DNA from: Deltaproteobacteria bacterium
Lineage (GTDB): Bacteria > Bdellovibrionota_B > Oligoflexia > Oligoflexales > Bog-1112
Reading direction: 5' to 3'
NCBI GenBank assembly: GCA_020635195.1
Contig: JACKAG010000004.1
Coordinates: 1-64,000, forward strand
DNA: 64,000 bases
Shown here one piece after another: positions 27,005 to 34,410 of this stretch. The notes under the pieces were generated by a model. That model saw only the letters and a list, made by a program, of their open reading frames with translations, was not told the origin of the DNA and made no database searches. Position 1 is the first letter of the stretch. Every line of letters begins with the position of its first letter. The translations under genes and the position numbers were made by a program.

Positions 27005-28552
27005 ATGTCAGTATCCAGACCTTTCTGTTGTGCCCTGTTTTTTATATGCCTTCTGAGCATGAAAAGTTGCCGGGAGGAGAGCCTTCTGCTCAGAATGGAG
27101 GCTGAGGAGCCCCTCTCTCTGGATGATCTCAGTTCTGAAATGTATCCGGGAAACCCAGGGGAAATTGGCTGGAAGGAGGAGGCTGATCCGGACCGTGTCA
27201 GTCAGTGTGTGGCTTTACTCAGGAGGATAGGCCCCTGGCCAGCCAGACTTAGAAAATGGCTCCGTTCTTCAGTTTCCGCAGAGGCCAGCCTCGCACTCAA
27301 AGTATCACAGCTGACAACGGCCCGCTGTTCAGGGGCGGACCATGCGGATGTCCTGAAGACGGCCAGCTCCTGGCTTGAGAAAAATACACAGGTCGTTGGT
27401 GTGCTGCTGCCCTCTTCCGGGGAGGGCTCCGGCGGTTTTTCTGCCAGTGTTCTTGCAGGAGTCCGGACAGCTCTGGCAGAGTCCGGAGATACTGGCGCTG
27501 TCCGGCTCCGGATACGGGATACGAGGGGGACGCAAGAGGGCATGATGGAGGCTCTTGCAGACCTGGTATTCAGGGAGGGGGTGACTTTGCTGGCAGGGGG
27601 TCTGCCGGAATCTGAGGCGGAGCAGCTGTCTCTCTGGTCCCGGCGTCTGCGACTTCCTCTTTTACTGATGAATCGTCATGAACGCTTTCTGGCGGACAAT
27701 CCTTATGTCTTTCAGCTCTATCCTGGAGCCAGAGATCTGACAGAGGCTCTGGCGGCAGTGGCGCATCAGCGGGGCTTCCGGAATATTGCTGTGCTCCACC
27801 CTCAGCGAGACAGCACAGAGCTGACGGTGAAGGCTTTTATCCGCTCCTGTCAGCGTCTGGGTATCCGGATCAGTCAGACGCTTTCTTACCTTCCCGGAGA
27901 TTTTGCGTCTATGAATCAGGCTGTTGCCAGTGTTAGCCGAACGCTGCCCGCCCAGCGCCCTGGTGAGTACCGCCGTCTGCTGGATCAGGCGCGCCACAAA
28001 GCGGAGGCTGTCGGGCAGGAGCTTGACCATGAGAGGGTGCTTCTGTCTCCGGACCCGCTTGTGGATGCGGTTTTTCTTCCGGATCACTTCAGGTCGGTGC
28101 GTTACTTTATCAAGCTCTTTCGTTATCACGGGCTGACGCACTTTCCTCTGATCGGAACCCAGGAATGGCGCTCAGGGGAGCTGATTGAGCCCTGGGACCC
28201 TTTTCTGAAAGACTCTTTTTTTTCTGATTTTGTCGGATCATACCAGCCTCTCCTGGAGAAATTCCGGCAGGAGGAAGCCGCAGCATCAGGGGGGGCTGAG
28301 AATTTTGTCGAGCCTGCCCGAGCGGCTCATATAGATCTGAGTCTGATCGGATACCGGGCCTGCCAGATTGCTCTGGAACTGCTCAAAAACCCTTTTCTGA
28401 AACGGGAGGATATGTTCCATAAGCTCCTGAGAATGCAGGAAGACAATGATCTTTTTCATGTCAGGAGTTTTCATAAGGACAGAAAAAGCCGCTGGCCATC
28501 CTATGTCTTTGGGCTGGACCAGCGGCAGCTTTTTCTGATCAGAAAAAGCTAA
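27005..28552 (+). CDS. LpoA-like PBP activator lipoprotein (periplasmic-binding type I fold)
   Basis: Predicted envelope protein of about 515 residues. The N-terminus is a signal peptide (CCALFFICLLSMKSC) with a cysteine about residue 22 that could be lipidated. Residues about 120-490 fit the periplasmic-binding fold I family shared by leucine-binding proteins and LppC/LpoA: VVGVLLPSSGEGSGGF, AGVRTALAESG, LLAGGLPESEAEQL, LPLLLMNRHE, NIAVLHPQRDSTE, DAVFLPDHFRS. LpoA activates PBP1A in enterobacteria. The gene lies directly behind a class A PBP, which supports the same role; direct similarity to LpoA is inferred from fold and context. A TTG at 26987 overlapping the PBP stop is the alternative start. 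Confidence 0.75.
   Translation: MSVSRPFCCALFFICLLSMKSCREESLLLRMEAEEPLSLDDLSSEMYPGNPGEIGWKEEADPDRVSQCVALLRRIGPWPARLRKWLRSSVSAEASLALKVSQLTTARCSGADHADVLKTASSWLEKNTQVVGVLLPSSGEGSGGFSASVLAGVRTALAESGDTGAVRLRIRDTRGTQEGMMEALADLVFREGVTLLAGGLPESEAEQLSLWSRRLRLPLLLMNRHERFLADNPYVFQLYPGARDLTEALAAVAHQRGFRNIAVLHPQRDSTELTVKAFIRSCQRLGIRISQTLSYLPGDFASMNQAVASVSRTLPAQRPGEYRRLLDQARHKAEAVGQELDHERVLLSPDPLVDAVFLPDHFRSVRYFIKLFRYHGLTHFPLIGTQEWRSGELIEPWDPFLKDSFFSDFVGSYQPLLEKFRQEEAAASGGAENFVEPARAAHIDLSLIGYRACQIALELLKNPFLKREDMFHKLLRMQEDNDLFHVRSFHKDRKSRWPSYVFGLDQRQLFLIRKS
28483..28534. terminator. Bidirectional intrinsic terminator inside the 3' end of the LpoA-like gene
   Basis: AAAAAGCCGCTGG on the left pairs with CCAGCGGC-A-GCTTTTT on the right, giving an eight-base GC-rich stem with A and T tracts on its two sides. 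It can end transcription in either direction, serving both this gene and the convergent small gene at 28568-29014. It overlaps coding sequence near the stop at 28552. Confidence 0.6.
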
Positions 28553-28567
28553 AGGGTGCGCTGCTTA

Positions 28568-29014
28568 TTATTTTGCAAGTAAATTGTCTGCTGGATTTGT
28601 AGGATCTGCTTCAGGACGGTCTTTTATTTCAGGATTTTCGTAGGTTCCCGTAACAGCCTTGTTGCGTTTGAATAGGTTGAACTTGCCATATAATGAAGAG
28701 ACCTTGTCCTGTACCTTAGTGCCGAATTGAGTTTTGGAGGCAACGTAGTAAACTCCGACAACGGCCAGGACAACTCCGACAGCGACAACAGCTTTTTTGA
28801 TGGTTACTTCACGGACTTGTCTGCGTCCCCAGTCTTTCCAGCCTTCACGGCTGCCCTGATCCTGCTCAGCAGATGGAAGGATTTCTTCTGCGGCAACTGC
28901 GGCAACTTCTTCAGTTACGTCTGCTTTTGCTGATTTTGCAGCAAATGCTAAGGGTTGAGTGCTTAATAAGCTGGCAGTTAAGATAAATCGTCCGATGATT
29001 CCTGAAACTTTCAT
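28568..29014 (-). CDS. Small secreted single-span membrane protein, copy 1
   Basis: 148-residue protein of unknown function. ATG 29014 is chosen because AGAGGT precedes it and a clear signal peptide follows (IIGRFILTASLLSTQPLAFAA). After an acidic stretch come WKDWGRRQVREVTIKKA and a hydrophobic segment (VVAVGVVLAVVGVYYVAS, about 85-102), so the mature protein probably spans the inner membrane with a cytoplasmic or periplasmic tail. It is convergent with the LpoA-like gene, 15 bases apart. Its paralog is at 29484-29897; the first about 105 residues are nearly the same but the tail here ends with a Pro/Asn/Glu-rich stretch (NPEIKDRPEADPTNPADN). No family recognised. Confidence 0.72.
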   Translation of the reverse strand: MKVSGIIGRFILTASLLSTQPLAFAAKSAKADVTEEVAAVAAEEILPSAEQDQGSREGWKDWGRRQVREVTIKKAVVAVGVVLAVVGVYYVASKTQFGTKVQDKVSSLYGKFNLFKRNKAVTGTYENPEIKDRPEADPTNPADNLLAK

Positions 29015-29167
29015 AAATTTTACCTCTGTTCCTGTGTGAAAGCCTGATGACTGCTTTGCTGAACACTTACAACAATGTAGTGAATCAGTATGAAACATGT
29101 TTGCTGCCGCCTTTTAGCAGACAAATTTTGATTTGTACATGAAATAGATTTCTCTGTTCTGACGTTT

Positions 29168-29468
29168 TCCTGGAGACATTCCGGCAGGAGGAAGCCGCAG
29201 TATCAGGGGGGCTAAGAATTTTGTCGAGCCCGCCAGAGCGGCTCATATAGATCTGAGTCTGATCGGATATCGGGTCTGCCAGATTGCTCTGGAACTGCTC
29301 AAAAACCCTTTTCTGAAACGGGAGGACATGTTCCATAAGCTCCTGAAAATGCAGGAAGATAATGATCTTTTTCATGTCAGGAGTTTTCATAAGGACAGAA
29401 AAAGCCGCTGGCCATCCTATGTTTTTGGACTGGACCAGCGGCAGCTTTTTCTGATCAGAAAAAGCTAA
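29168..29468 (+). pseudogene. Duplicated 3' fragment of the LpoA-like gene
   Basis: About 100 codons homologous to the C-terminus of the LpoA-like gene, ending with the same RQLFLIRKS and TAA. It has no start codon and carries a frameshift: a run of six G near 29206 where the parent has seven. It is a by-product of the tandem duplication and is not expected to be translated. Confidence 0.85.
29399..29450. terminator. Duplicated bidirectional terminator hairpin
   Basis: Second copy of the hairpin at 28483-28534, with the same GCCGCTGG/CCAGCGGC stem and A/T tracts. Here it would terminate the second small gene (minus strand) and keeps full stem pairing although the surrounding reading frame is dead. 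Confidence 0.58.
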
Positions 29469-29483
29469 AGGAGGTGCTGCTGA

Positions 29484-29897
29484 TTAAGATGCAGTTGCAG
29501 GTACATCATCTTCCTTAGCATCTTTGATGCGCTTGAATAGCTTGCTGTATAGCCCGTTATATAATGAAGATGCCTTCTCCTTTGCATTCTCCTTTGCATT
29601 AGCGCCGAATTCAGTTTTGGAGGCGACGTAGTAAACTCCGACAACGGCCAGGACAACTCCGACAGCGGCAACAGCTTTTTTGATGGTTACTTCACGGACT
29701 TGTCTTCGGCCCCAGTCTTTCCAGCCTTCACGGCTGCCCTGATCCTGCTCAGCAGATGGAAGGATTTCTTCTGCGGCAACTGCGGTAACTTCTTCAGTTA
29801 CGTCTGCTTTTGCTGATTTTGCAGCAAATGCTAAGGGTTGAGTGCTTAATAAGCTGGCAGTTAAGATAAGTCGTCCGATGATTCCTGAAACTTTCAT
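29484..29897 (-). CDS. Small secreted single-span membrane protein, copy 2
   Basis: 137-residue paralog of the gene at 28568-29014. The signal peptide, acidic linker, WKDWGRRQVREV block and hydrophobic segment match copy 1 almost residue for residue, and the AGAGGT ribosome-binding site is kept. The tail differs: FGANAKENAKEKASSLYNG then LFKRIKDAKEDD, with a 12-base tandem repeat (29575-29598) that produces the NAKE-NAKE pattern. Function unknown. Intact frame and conserved leader suggest it is expressed. The IS element lies about 190 bases upstream of its start. Confidence 0.72.
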   Translation of the reverse strand: MKVSGIIGRLILTASLLSTQPLAFAAKSAKADVTEEVTAVAAEEILPSAEQDQGSREGWKDWGRRQVREVTIKKAVAAVGVVLAVVGVYYVASKTEFGANAKENAKEKASSLYNGLYSKLFKRIKDAKEDDVPATAS

Positions 29898-30072
29898 AAA
29901 TTTTACCTCTGTTCCTGTGTGAAAGCCTGATGGCTGCTTTGCTGAGCATTCACCACAATTTAGTGAATCAGCATGAAACATGTTTGCTGCCGCCTTTTAG
30001 CAGACAAATTTTGATTTGTACATGAATTTGTACATGAAACAGATTTTTTTGTTCTGATGTTTTGAAATTACT

Positions 30073-30083
30073 AAATATTTTTT
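30073..30083. repeat. Left 11-bp direct repeat flanking the IS element
   Basis: AAATATTTTTT directly outside the left terminal inverted repeat. The same 11 bases lie directly outside the right end (31060-31070), as expected for a target-site duplication. Eleven is longer than the 7-9 usual in this IS family, but the target is AT-rich and part of the match could be chance. Confidence 0.7.
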
Positions 30084-31059
30084 AACGCGAATCGCCAGCA
30101 TATTTTTGTAGGGTATGAGCATCAACCCCCATCAGTGTAGACTCCAGTGACTTAAAACAAGGAGGATTACATGGATTGGGAATATCAGCTCATCAGCGAC
30201 TATATGACAATCGAGAAAGTCTTGCAAACTGTTGCTCCAGAATGCCTGGAGAGAACAGGGCCAAATCAAATATCAGATACTGAAGTTTTATCCATTTACT
30301 TTTGGGGGATAAAATCAGGATGTCGGGATCTTTCTGCAACTTACCGGCTCACGGCCTCCTACCTGAAGGATTGGTATCCAAATCTGCCATGTTATCAGCA
30401 ATATGACAAAAGATTAAATCGACTTACAGAAATTTTAGAGCTAATTTTTGGTGTTTTGTCTTTAGCAGACAGGAAAAATACAGATGTCGCGGTTATTGAT
30501 TCTATGCCCATAATCGTAGCTGGAGCTAAAAGATCTTCCCGAGCTAAAGTCGCTAAAAACCTTTGTGCAAAAGGCTTTTGTTCCAGTAAAAACATGTATT
30601 ACTACGGATGCAAACTGCATTTAGTTGTGAACGGAGATCGTAATAAAGCACCTTATGACATGCTCTTAGGTGACATTACTCCAGCAAATGATCATGACAT
30701 CAACTTTCTGAAAAAAAATCATCTGGCAATCAATGCCAAATCAATTTACGGAGATAAGGCATATATCTCAGAATCTCTTAAAAAAGAGATAAAAAGAAAA
30801 GGATCAGCATTGGTCTGTCCTCCTAAGAAACCATGGAAAGGTGAGCTCAATCTTGGGCAACATTTACTCAGCTCACTCATTTCCGGAACCCGTCAGGCTA
30901 TAGAAACAACATTTGGATGGCTGGAGGCAAGAACGGGGATTTCTAAGGCAAATAAGGCCAGATCTGAACAAGGGTTGCTACGGCATATTTTTGGTTCTCT
31001 TGTTGCAGTTGGCCTAAATTGCGCATAAACCATATAAAAATAGGCTAGCGATTCGCGTT
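30084..31059 (+). mobile_element. IS982-family-like insertion sequence, apparently complete
   Basis: A 976-bp element. The ends are inverted repeats: the left end AACGCGAATCGCCAGC (30084 on) pairs with the right end, read on the minus strand as AACGCGAATCGCTAGC (from 31059), continuing through TATTTTT for about 24 bases with two mismatches. It holds a single intact transposase gene and is flanked by 11-bp direct repeats. Joining the flanks restores a plausible uninterrupted spacer, and the insertion lies 9 bases beyond the stop of the 331-residue gene, so no gene is broken. Intact frame and ends suggest recent arrival. Confidence 0.85.
30171..31028 (+). CDS. IS982-family transposase (DDE type)
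   Basis: DDE transposase of 285 residues, near the family norm. N-terminal helical DNA-binding part includes QISDTEVLSIYFWG; the catalytic residues are the Asp in VAVIDSMPI, the Asp in SIYGDKAYI and the Glu in IETTFGWLEAR. KNMYYYGCKLHLVV is the typical IS982/IS5-group strand. Start ATG 30171 follows AAGGAGG. Codon use is more AT-rich than the host genes around it. The frame is uninterrupted, so it may be active. Confidence 0.88.
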   Translation: MDWEYQLISDYMTIEKVLQTVAPECLERTGPNQISDTEVLSIYFWGIKSGCRDLSATYRLTASYLKDWYPNLPCYQQYDKRLNRLTEILELIFGVLSLADRKNTDVAVIDSMPIIVAGAKRSSRAKVAKNLCAKGFCSSKNMYYYGCKLHLVVNGDRNKAPYDMLLGDITPANDHDINFLKKNHLAINAKSIYGDKAYISESLKKEIKRKGSALVCPPKKPWKGELNLGQHLLSSLISGTRQAIETTFGWLEARTGISKANKARSEQGLLRHIFGSLVAVGLNCA

Positions 31060-31070
31060 AAATATTTTTT
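31060..31070. repeat. Right 11-bp direct repeat flanking the IS element
   Basis: AAATATTTTTT, identical to 30073-30083. Its last two bases form part of the TAA stop codon (31069-31071, minus strand) of the neighbouring 331-residue gene, so the duplication preserved that stop. Confidence 0.7.
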
Positions 31071-32064
31071 AATAAACCTGATCCTGCCCTTCAGTCTGTG
31101 GCTCTGTTTTTTTCGCTTTTGTTTCGGCTGAGCTGCAACAGACTGCCTGTAGTTCTTTGATAGAATGGTGCATGTTGCGCACGTCCTGACGGAGAAACTG
31201 AGACAGTAGCGTGCGGATATCATCTATGTTGCTTATAAATGAAGAGAACAACTCTTCTTCTGCCATTTTATAGACCCGGAGGACCTCTTTTATAAAGCCT
31301 GAGCTTTGCTCTCTTTGAGGCCGAAAGGGTGAGAGGATCTTCTGTTTCAGGTTCAGGGCTGAACTAAGACCGTTCTCTGCTCTCTCTGCTCTCAGCTGGC
31401 TGATCAGTTTTTTGCGGACAGAGCGCAGAATCATCTGATAACAGCGGTTGTGGTAGGGATGATCCTCTTTTTCAGAGATGGCATGAAATAAGACTCCGTT
31501 GCAGCGACGGGTCAGCGCATTGAGCTGCCAGCGTATCTGCTCAGGAACAGACTGCTCTGCAGAGCAGCGTCCTTCCAGAATTGCTGCTATGGACTGATTA
31601 TGACAGAGTTTCTTATATGCTTCGGGCAGGATTCCTGCGCTCTGAAGGGAGACACAGCTGGCATGGTAAGGGATGAAATAAAAGCGCTCCCAGAAGCAGG
31701 CCATGATAAACAGGATAAGTTCCGCCTGAGTCCGTTCTTCTTCTTCTGAGTCGGCCTCCTGAGCAGTCCGGAAGGAGCTAAGTCCGGCCAGTTGCTGCTC
31801 CAGAAGGAGGCTTATTTCCCGAAAGCCCTTTTGTGCCTCAGGGCTCAGAACCGGCTCCGGGAGGTGCTGATATGCCCGGAACTGGCAGCAGAGACTCAGG
31901 CTTGCTTCTGTCATCGGGAAGCCCTGCTCCTGTGGACCATAACAGGCGTCGGGATCTGCTATGCTTTCCTCCTCTGCCGGCTCTGCTGTAAAGAAAGACA
32001 GCTCAGAGGCAGGAGTCTTTTGCGCCATGATTGCCATGCAAAGGATAAGAAACAGACGAAACAT
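31069..32064 (-). CDS. Secreted protein of unknown function
   Basis: 331 residues with a signal peptide (MFRLFLILCMAIMAQKTPASE). The mature part is mostly helical with Glu/Gln-rich stretches and scattered Cys (ACYGPQ, LSLCCQ, ILEGRC, AVCCSS), which could form disulfides in the periplasm. No domain recognised. ATG 32064 has GGAGATC upstream. It follows the slipin gene by 69 bases on the same strand and is the last gene of the rhomboid/NfeD/slipin run, so it may be a substrate or partner of those membrane proteins. The IS element is inserted just past its stop. Confidence 0.65.
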   Translation of the reverse strand: MFRLFLILCMAIMAQKTPASELSFFTAEPAEEESIADPDACYGPQEQGFPMTEASLSLCCQFRAYQHLPEPVLSPEAQKGFREISLLLEQQLAGLSSFRTAQEADSEEEERTQAELILFIMACFWERFYFIPYHASCVSLQSAGILPEAYKKLCHNQSIAAILEGRCSAEQSVPEQIRWQLNALTRRCNGVLFHAISEKEDHPYHNRCYQMILRSVRKKLISQLRAERAENGLSSALNLKQKILSPFRPQREQSSGFIKEVLRVYKMAEEELFSSFISNIDDIRTLLSQFLRQDVRNMHHSIKELQAVCCSSAETKAKKTEPQTEGQDQVY

Positions 32065-32133
32065 GCAAAGATCTCCGGCAGGATGTCTGATGTAACGCTT
32101 CTCTGCTTGATTGCGCAGGAGGACCTCTGTTAA

Positions 32134-32886
32134 TCAATCCGTTGATTTTGGGATAAAGCGGCTGAGAAAATCGATGGGCAGAGGGAAAAAGGTGGTAGAT
32201 TTTCCTCCGCCGCTGGAAATCTCCCGCATCGTATCCAGATAACGCAGAACAATTGCGTTCTTCTGAGTGTCCAGGACAGAGGCTGCTTCCGCAAGTTTGC
32301 GAGAGGCATCCAGTTCTCCCTGAGCGGAAATAACCTTGGCCCGCTTGTCACGCTCTGCCTCTGCCTGCTTGGCCATGGCTCGTTGCATTTCAATGGGAAG
32401 GTCAATGGCTTTGACTTCAACAGCACTGACTTTAACCCCCCATGGTTCGGTGTGTTCATCCAGAATTGCCTGAAGCTTGCTGTTGATGCTCTCCCGCTGT
32501 GACAGGATTTCATCCAGCTCAAACTGGCCAATGACGGAACGAAGGGTGGTCTGAGCAATCTGAGCGGTTGCGGAAAGGTAATCTTCGACAGCAATGACAG
32601 CCTTCTCGGGGGCTGCCACTCTGAAATAAACAACACCGTTGACTTTCAGGGTGACGTTATCCCTGGAGATAATATCCTGATCCGGAATATCCATCGTGAC
32701 TGTCCGGAGGTCGACCCGTTCCATACGTTCAATGCCGGGGATCAGAATGATAAGCCCCGGTCCCCGGACGCTGGTAAAACGGCCAAGGCGGAAGATGACG
32801 CCTCTTTGATATTCCGTGAGGATTTTGATAATGCTGAAGACGAGAAGACTCAGGATAAAGAGAACGACAGCTAACATAACAGACAT
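32134..32886 (-). CDS. Slipin/stomatin-like SPFH protein
   Basis: Membrane-scaffold protein of the SPFH/prohibitin superfamily, 250 residues. N-terminal hydrophobic helix (about 3-22), then the SPFH domain: EYQRGVIFRLGRF, GPGLIILIPGIERMERVDLR, RDNVTLKVNGVVYFRV, VIGQFELDEILSQRESIN. A coiled-coil tail follows (MAKQAEAERDKRAKVISAQGE). Bacterial slipins of this type are usually encoded beside NfeD proteins and may be their substrates; the archaeal pair PH1510/PH1511 is the studied example. The NfeD gene starts the pair here, 16 bases upstream. Confidence 0.93.
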   Translation of the reverse strand: MSVMLAVVLFILSLLVFSIIKILTEYQRGVIFRLGRFTSVRGPGLIILIPGIERMERVDLRTVTMDIPDQDIISRDNVTLKVNGVVYFRVAAPEKAVIAVEDYLSATAQIAQTTLRSVIGQFELDEILSQRESINSKLQAILDEHTEPWGVKVSAVEVKAIDLPIEMQRAMAKQAEAERDKRAKVISAQGELDASRKLAEAASVLDTQKNAIVLRYLDTMREISSGGGKSTTFFPLPIDFLSRFIPKSTD

Positions 32887-32902
32887 AAAAGGGTTTCCTT
32901 TC

Positions 32903-34258
32903 TCAGATGATCAGCATAAGTTCATGTTCTTTCTGGCCGGATATCGTGCAAAGATCGCCGGACTGGTATTCGTTTTCGGAACACGCGTTCCAGACTTCCC
33001 CACGTACCCTGATCTGATAGTGATACAATCCTCCGGCACTTCCGGATAAGACTTTGATGATGTGACCTTCGGCTCCCTTAAGAGAGTAATAATCATCCCG
33101 GGATGTTCGGGAGCGCCTGTCCCGGAGCCAGAACAGGCCAAGACCTGCCATAAATAAAGAAACGGATAAAGCCACGGCAATCACCAGAGTCCGGCTCACC
33201 TCAATATAGGCTTCATCTGTCCGGAAAAGGAAAAGGGAGCCGGTGAGCAGACTGCCAATTGCCGAGATCGTCAGCAATCCAAAGCTGCTGACAAAAACTT
33301 CCAGGATCATGAGGATAAAAGCAAGGATAATGAGGCCCATAGCTCCAAAATTGACCGGAAGAACATGAAAGCCGATTCCTGCCAGGGTCAGGCAGAGAAC
33401 GCCCAAAGCTCCCGAAAGGAAGGTGCCCGGCATCTGCATTTCCAGATAGAGCAGAGCAGAGCCCAGGAGAAAAAGGATATAAGCAAGATTGGGATCTGAC
33501 AGAATATTCAGTAATTTTTGTCCAAGGTCCATATCAAAAGAGTGCAGTTCTGGTGGATCAGGCAGGCTGATCCGGACCTGCTCATCTTTCAGGAGCAGTG
33601 AGCGGCCGTGGATGGCTGTCAGCAATTCTCTGGGAGAATTCGCGAGTCCGTCGACTATATGCTCCTGTACAGCCTCCTGTGCTGTGTAAGACGAGGCCTC
33701 TGTGATCATGCTTTTGTACAAATCGGTATTTCGTCCCCGGAGCTGGGCGAGGCTCTGAACGAGTGCGGTCAGATCGTTGATGGCTTTGCTGCGGCTATCA
33801 CCTTCTTTAATATCTTCTCCTCCCGGAAGAATTGGCGTCGCCGCACCGATATGCCCTCCGTCTGCAATCAGCAGGATGTGGGCTGCGGCTGCAATAATGG
33901 CTCCTGCACTGGTCGCAGAGGCACCCTCTGGGCCAATCCAGACGATGGTGGGAATGCTACTGCTGCCTATCAGGGACAGAATATCCCGCGTTGAGGACAC
34001 CAGACCGCCGGGAGTATTGATCCGGATCTGAACGGCATCAAAATTGGCTTCTGTGGCATGAGTATAAGCAGCCTGTAAGTAGTTCTGAATCGCGGGAGTG
34101 ATCGCGGACTCAATCTGAGTCAGTAATATTTTCTGTATCCTGTATTCGCGTATGTCTGATCTTCTGTCCGACGTGGATATCTGAGCCCTTGCGGATTCTG
34201 TCAGGCTGCCGGAAAGAATACTAAAGAATAAAAACAGGCTGAAAAAATAACGCTGCAT
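32903..34258 (-). CDS. NfeD-family membrane serine protease (long form)
   Basis: Long NfeD protein, about 451 residues: signal peptide, N-terminal ClpP-like serine protease domain, four or five membrane helices (about 255-385), and a C-terminal OB-fold domain (YQIRVRGEVWNACSE). The protease part shows INTPGGLVSSTRDI and GPEGASATSAGAIIAAAAHI, with the nucleophile Ser in SAG; a Lys in DLTALVQSLAQLRGRN-to-LYKSM region is the likely general base. ATG 34258 (AAGG upstream) and ATG 34267 are both possible starts. Members cut stomatin-like proteins, and the slipin gene follows directly. Confidence 0.9.
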   Translation of the reverse strand: MQRYFFSLFLFFSILSGSLTESARAQISTSDRRSDIREYRIQKILLTQIESAITPAIQNYLQAAYTHATEANFDAVQIRINTPGGLVSSTRDILSLIGSSSIPTIVWIGPEGASATSAGAIIAAAAHILLIADGGHIGAATPILPGGEDIKEGDSRSKAINDLTALVQSLAQLRGRNTDLYKSMITEASSYTAQEAVQEHIVDGLANSPRELLTAIHGRSLLLKDEQVRISLPDPPELHSFDMDLGQKLLNILSDPNLAYILFLLGSALLYLEMQMPGTFLSGALGVLCLTLAGIGFHVLPVNFGAMGLIILAFILMILEVFVSSFGLLTISAIGSLLTGSLFLFRTDEAYIEVSRTLVIAVALSVSLFMAGLGLFWLRDRRSRTSRDDYYSLKGAEGHIIKVLSGSAGGLYHYQIRVRGEVWNACSENEYQSGDLCTISGQKEHELMLII

Positions 34259-34410
34259 TGCCTTCATCCTGATTGAGTTCAGAGGCGACTCTGTTTCCAG
34301 GCGACTTCTGCCGGAGTGTGCATTATTGCGCAGATACAGCCATTCGTCCATGCTTTGCTGTCAGGGAAAAGAGTTCGGTCAGACGAGCTTTCTGTCAGGG
34401 AGAGAGGAAG

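Larger units (their letters stand above)
28251..29168. repeat. Tandem duplication, unit 1 (original)
   Basis: First copy of a roughly 0.9-kb tandem duplication. It spans the last 300 bases of the LpoA-like gene, the terminator hairpin, the first small envelope protein gene and that gene's upstream region. Corresponding positions lie about 916 bases apart at the left end (28552 versus 29468 for the TAA) and 883 apart at the small-gene start, so indels have accumulated. Confidence 0.85.
29168..30063. repeat. Tandem duplication, unit 2
   Basis: Second copy of the duplicated block. It begins inside the LpoA-like reading frame (TTCCTGGAGA, matching 28250-28259), continues through the hairpin and the second small gene, and ends at GATGTTTT near 30063, ten bases before the IS target repeat. 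Two 12-base tandem repeats are present only in this copy (29575-29598 and 30015-30038). Confidence 0.85.

Noticed and set aside
28286..28474. Minus-strand frame repeated in both duplication units
   Set aside because: Repeated only because it is antisense to the duplicated 3' end of the LpoA-like gene.
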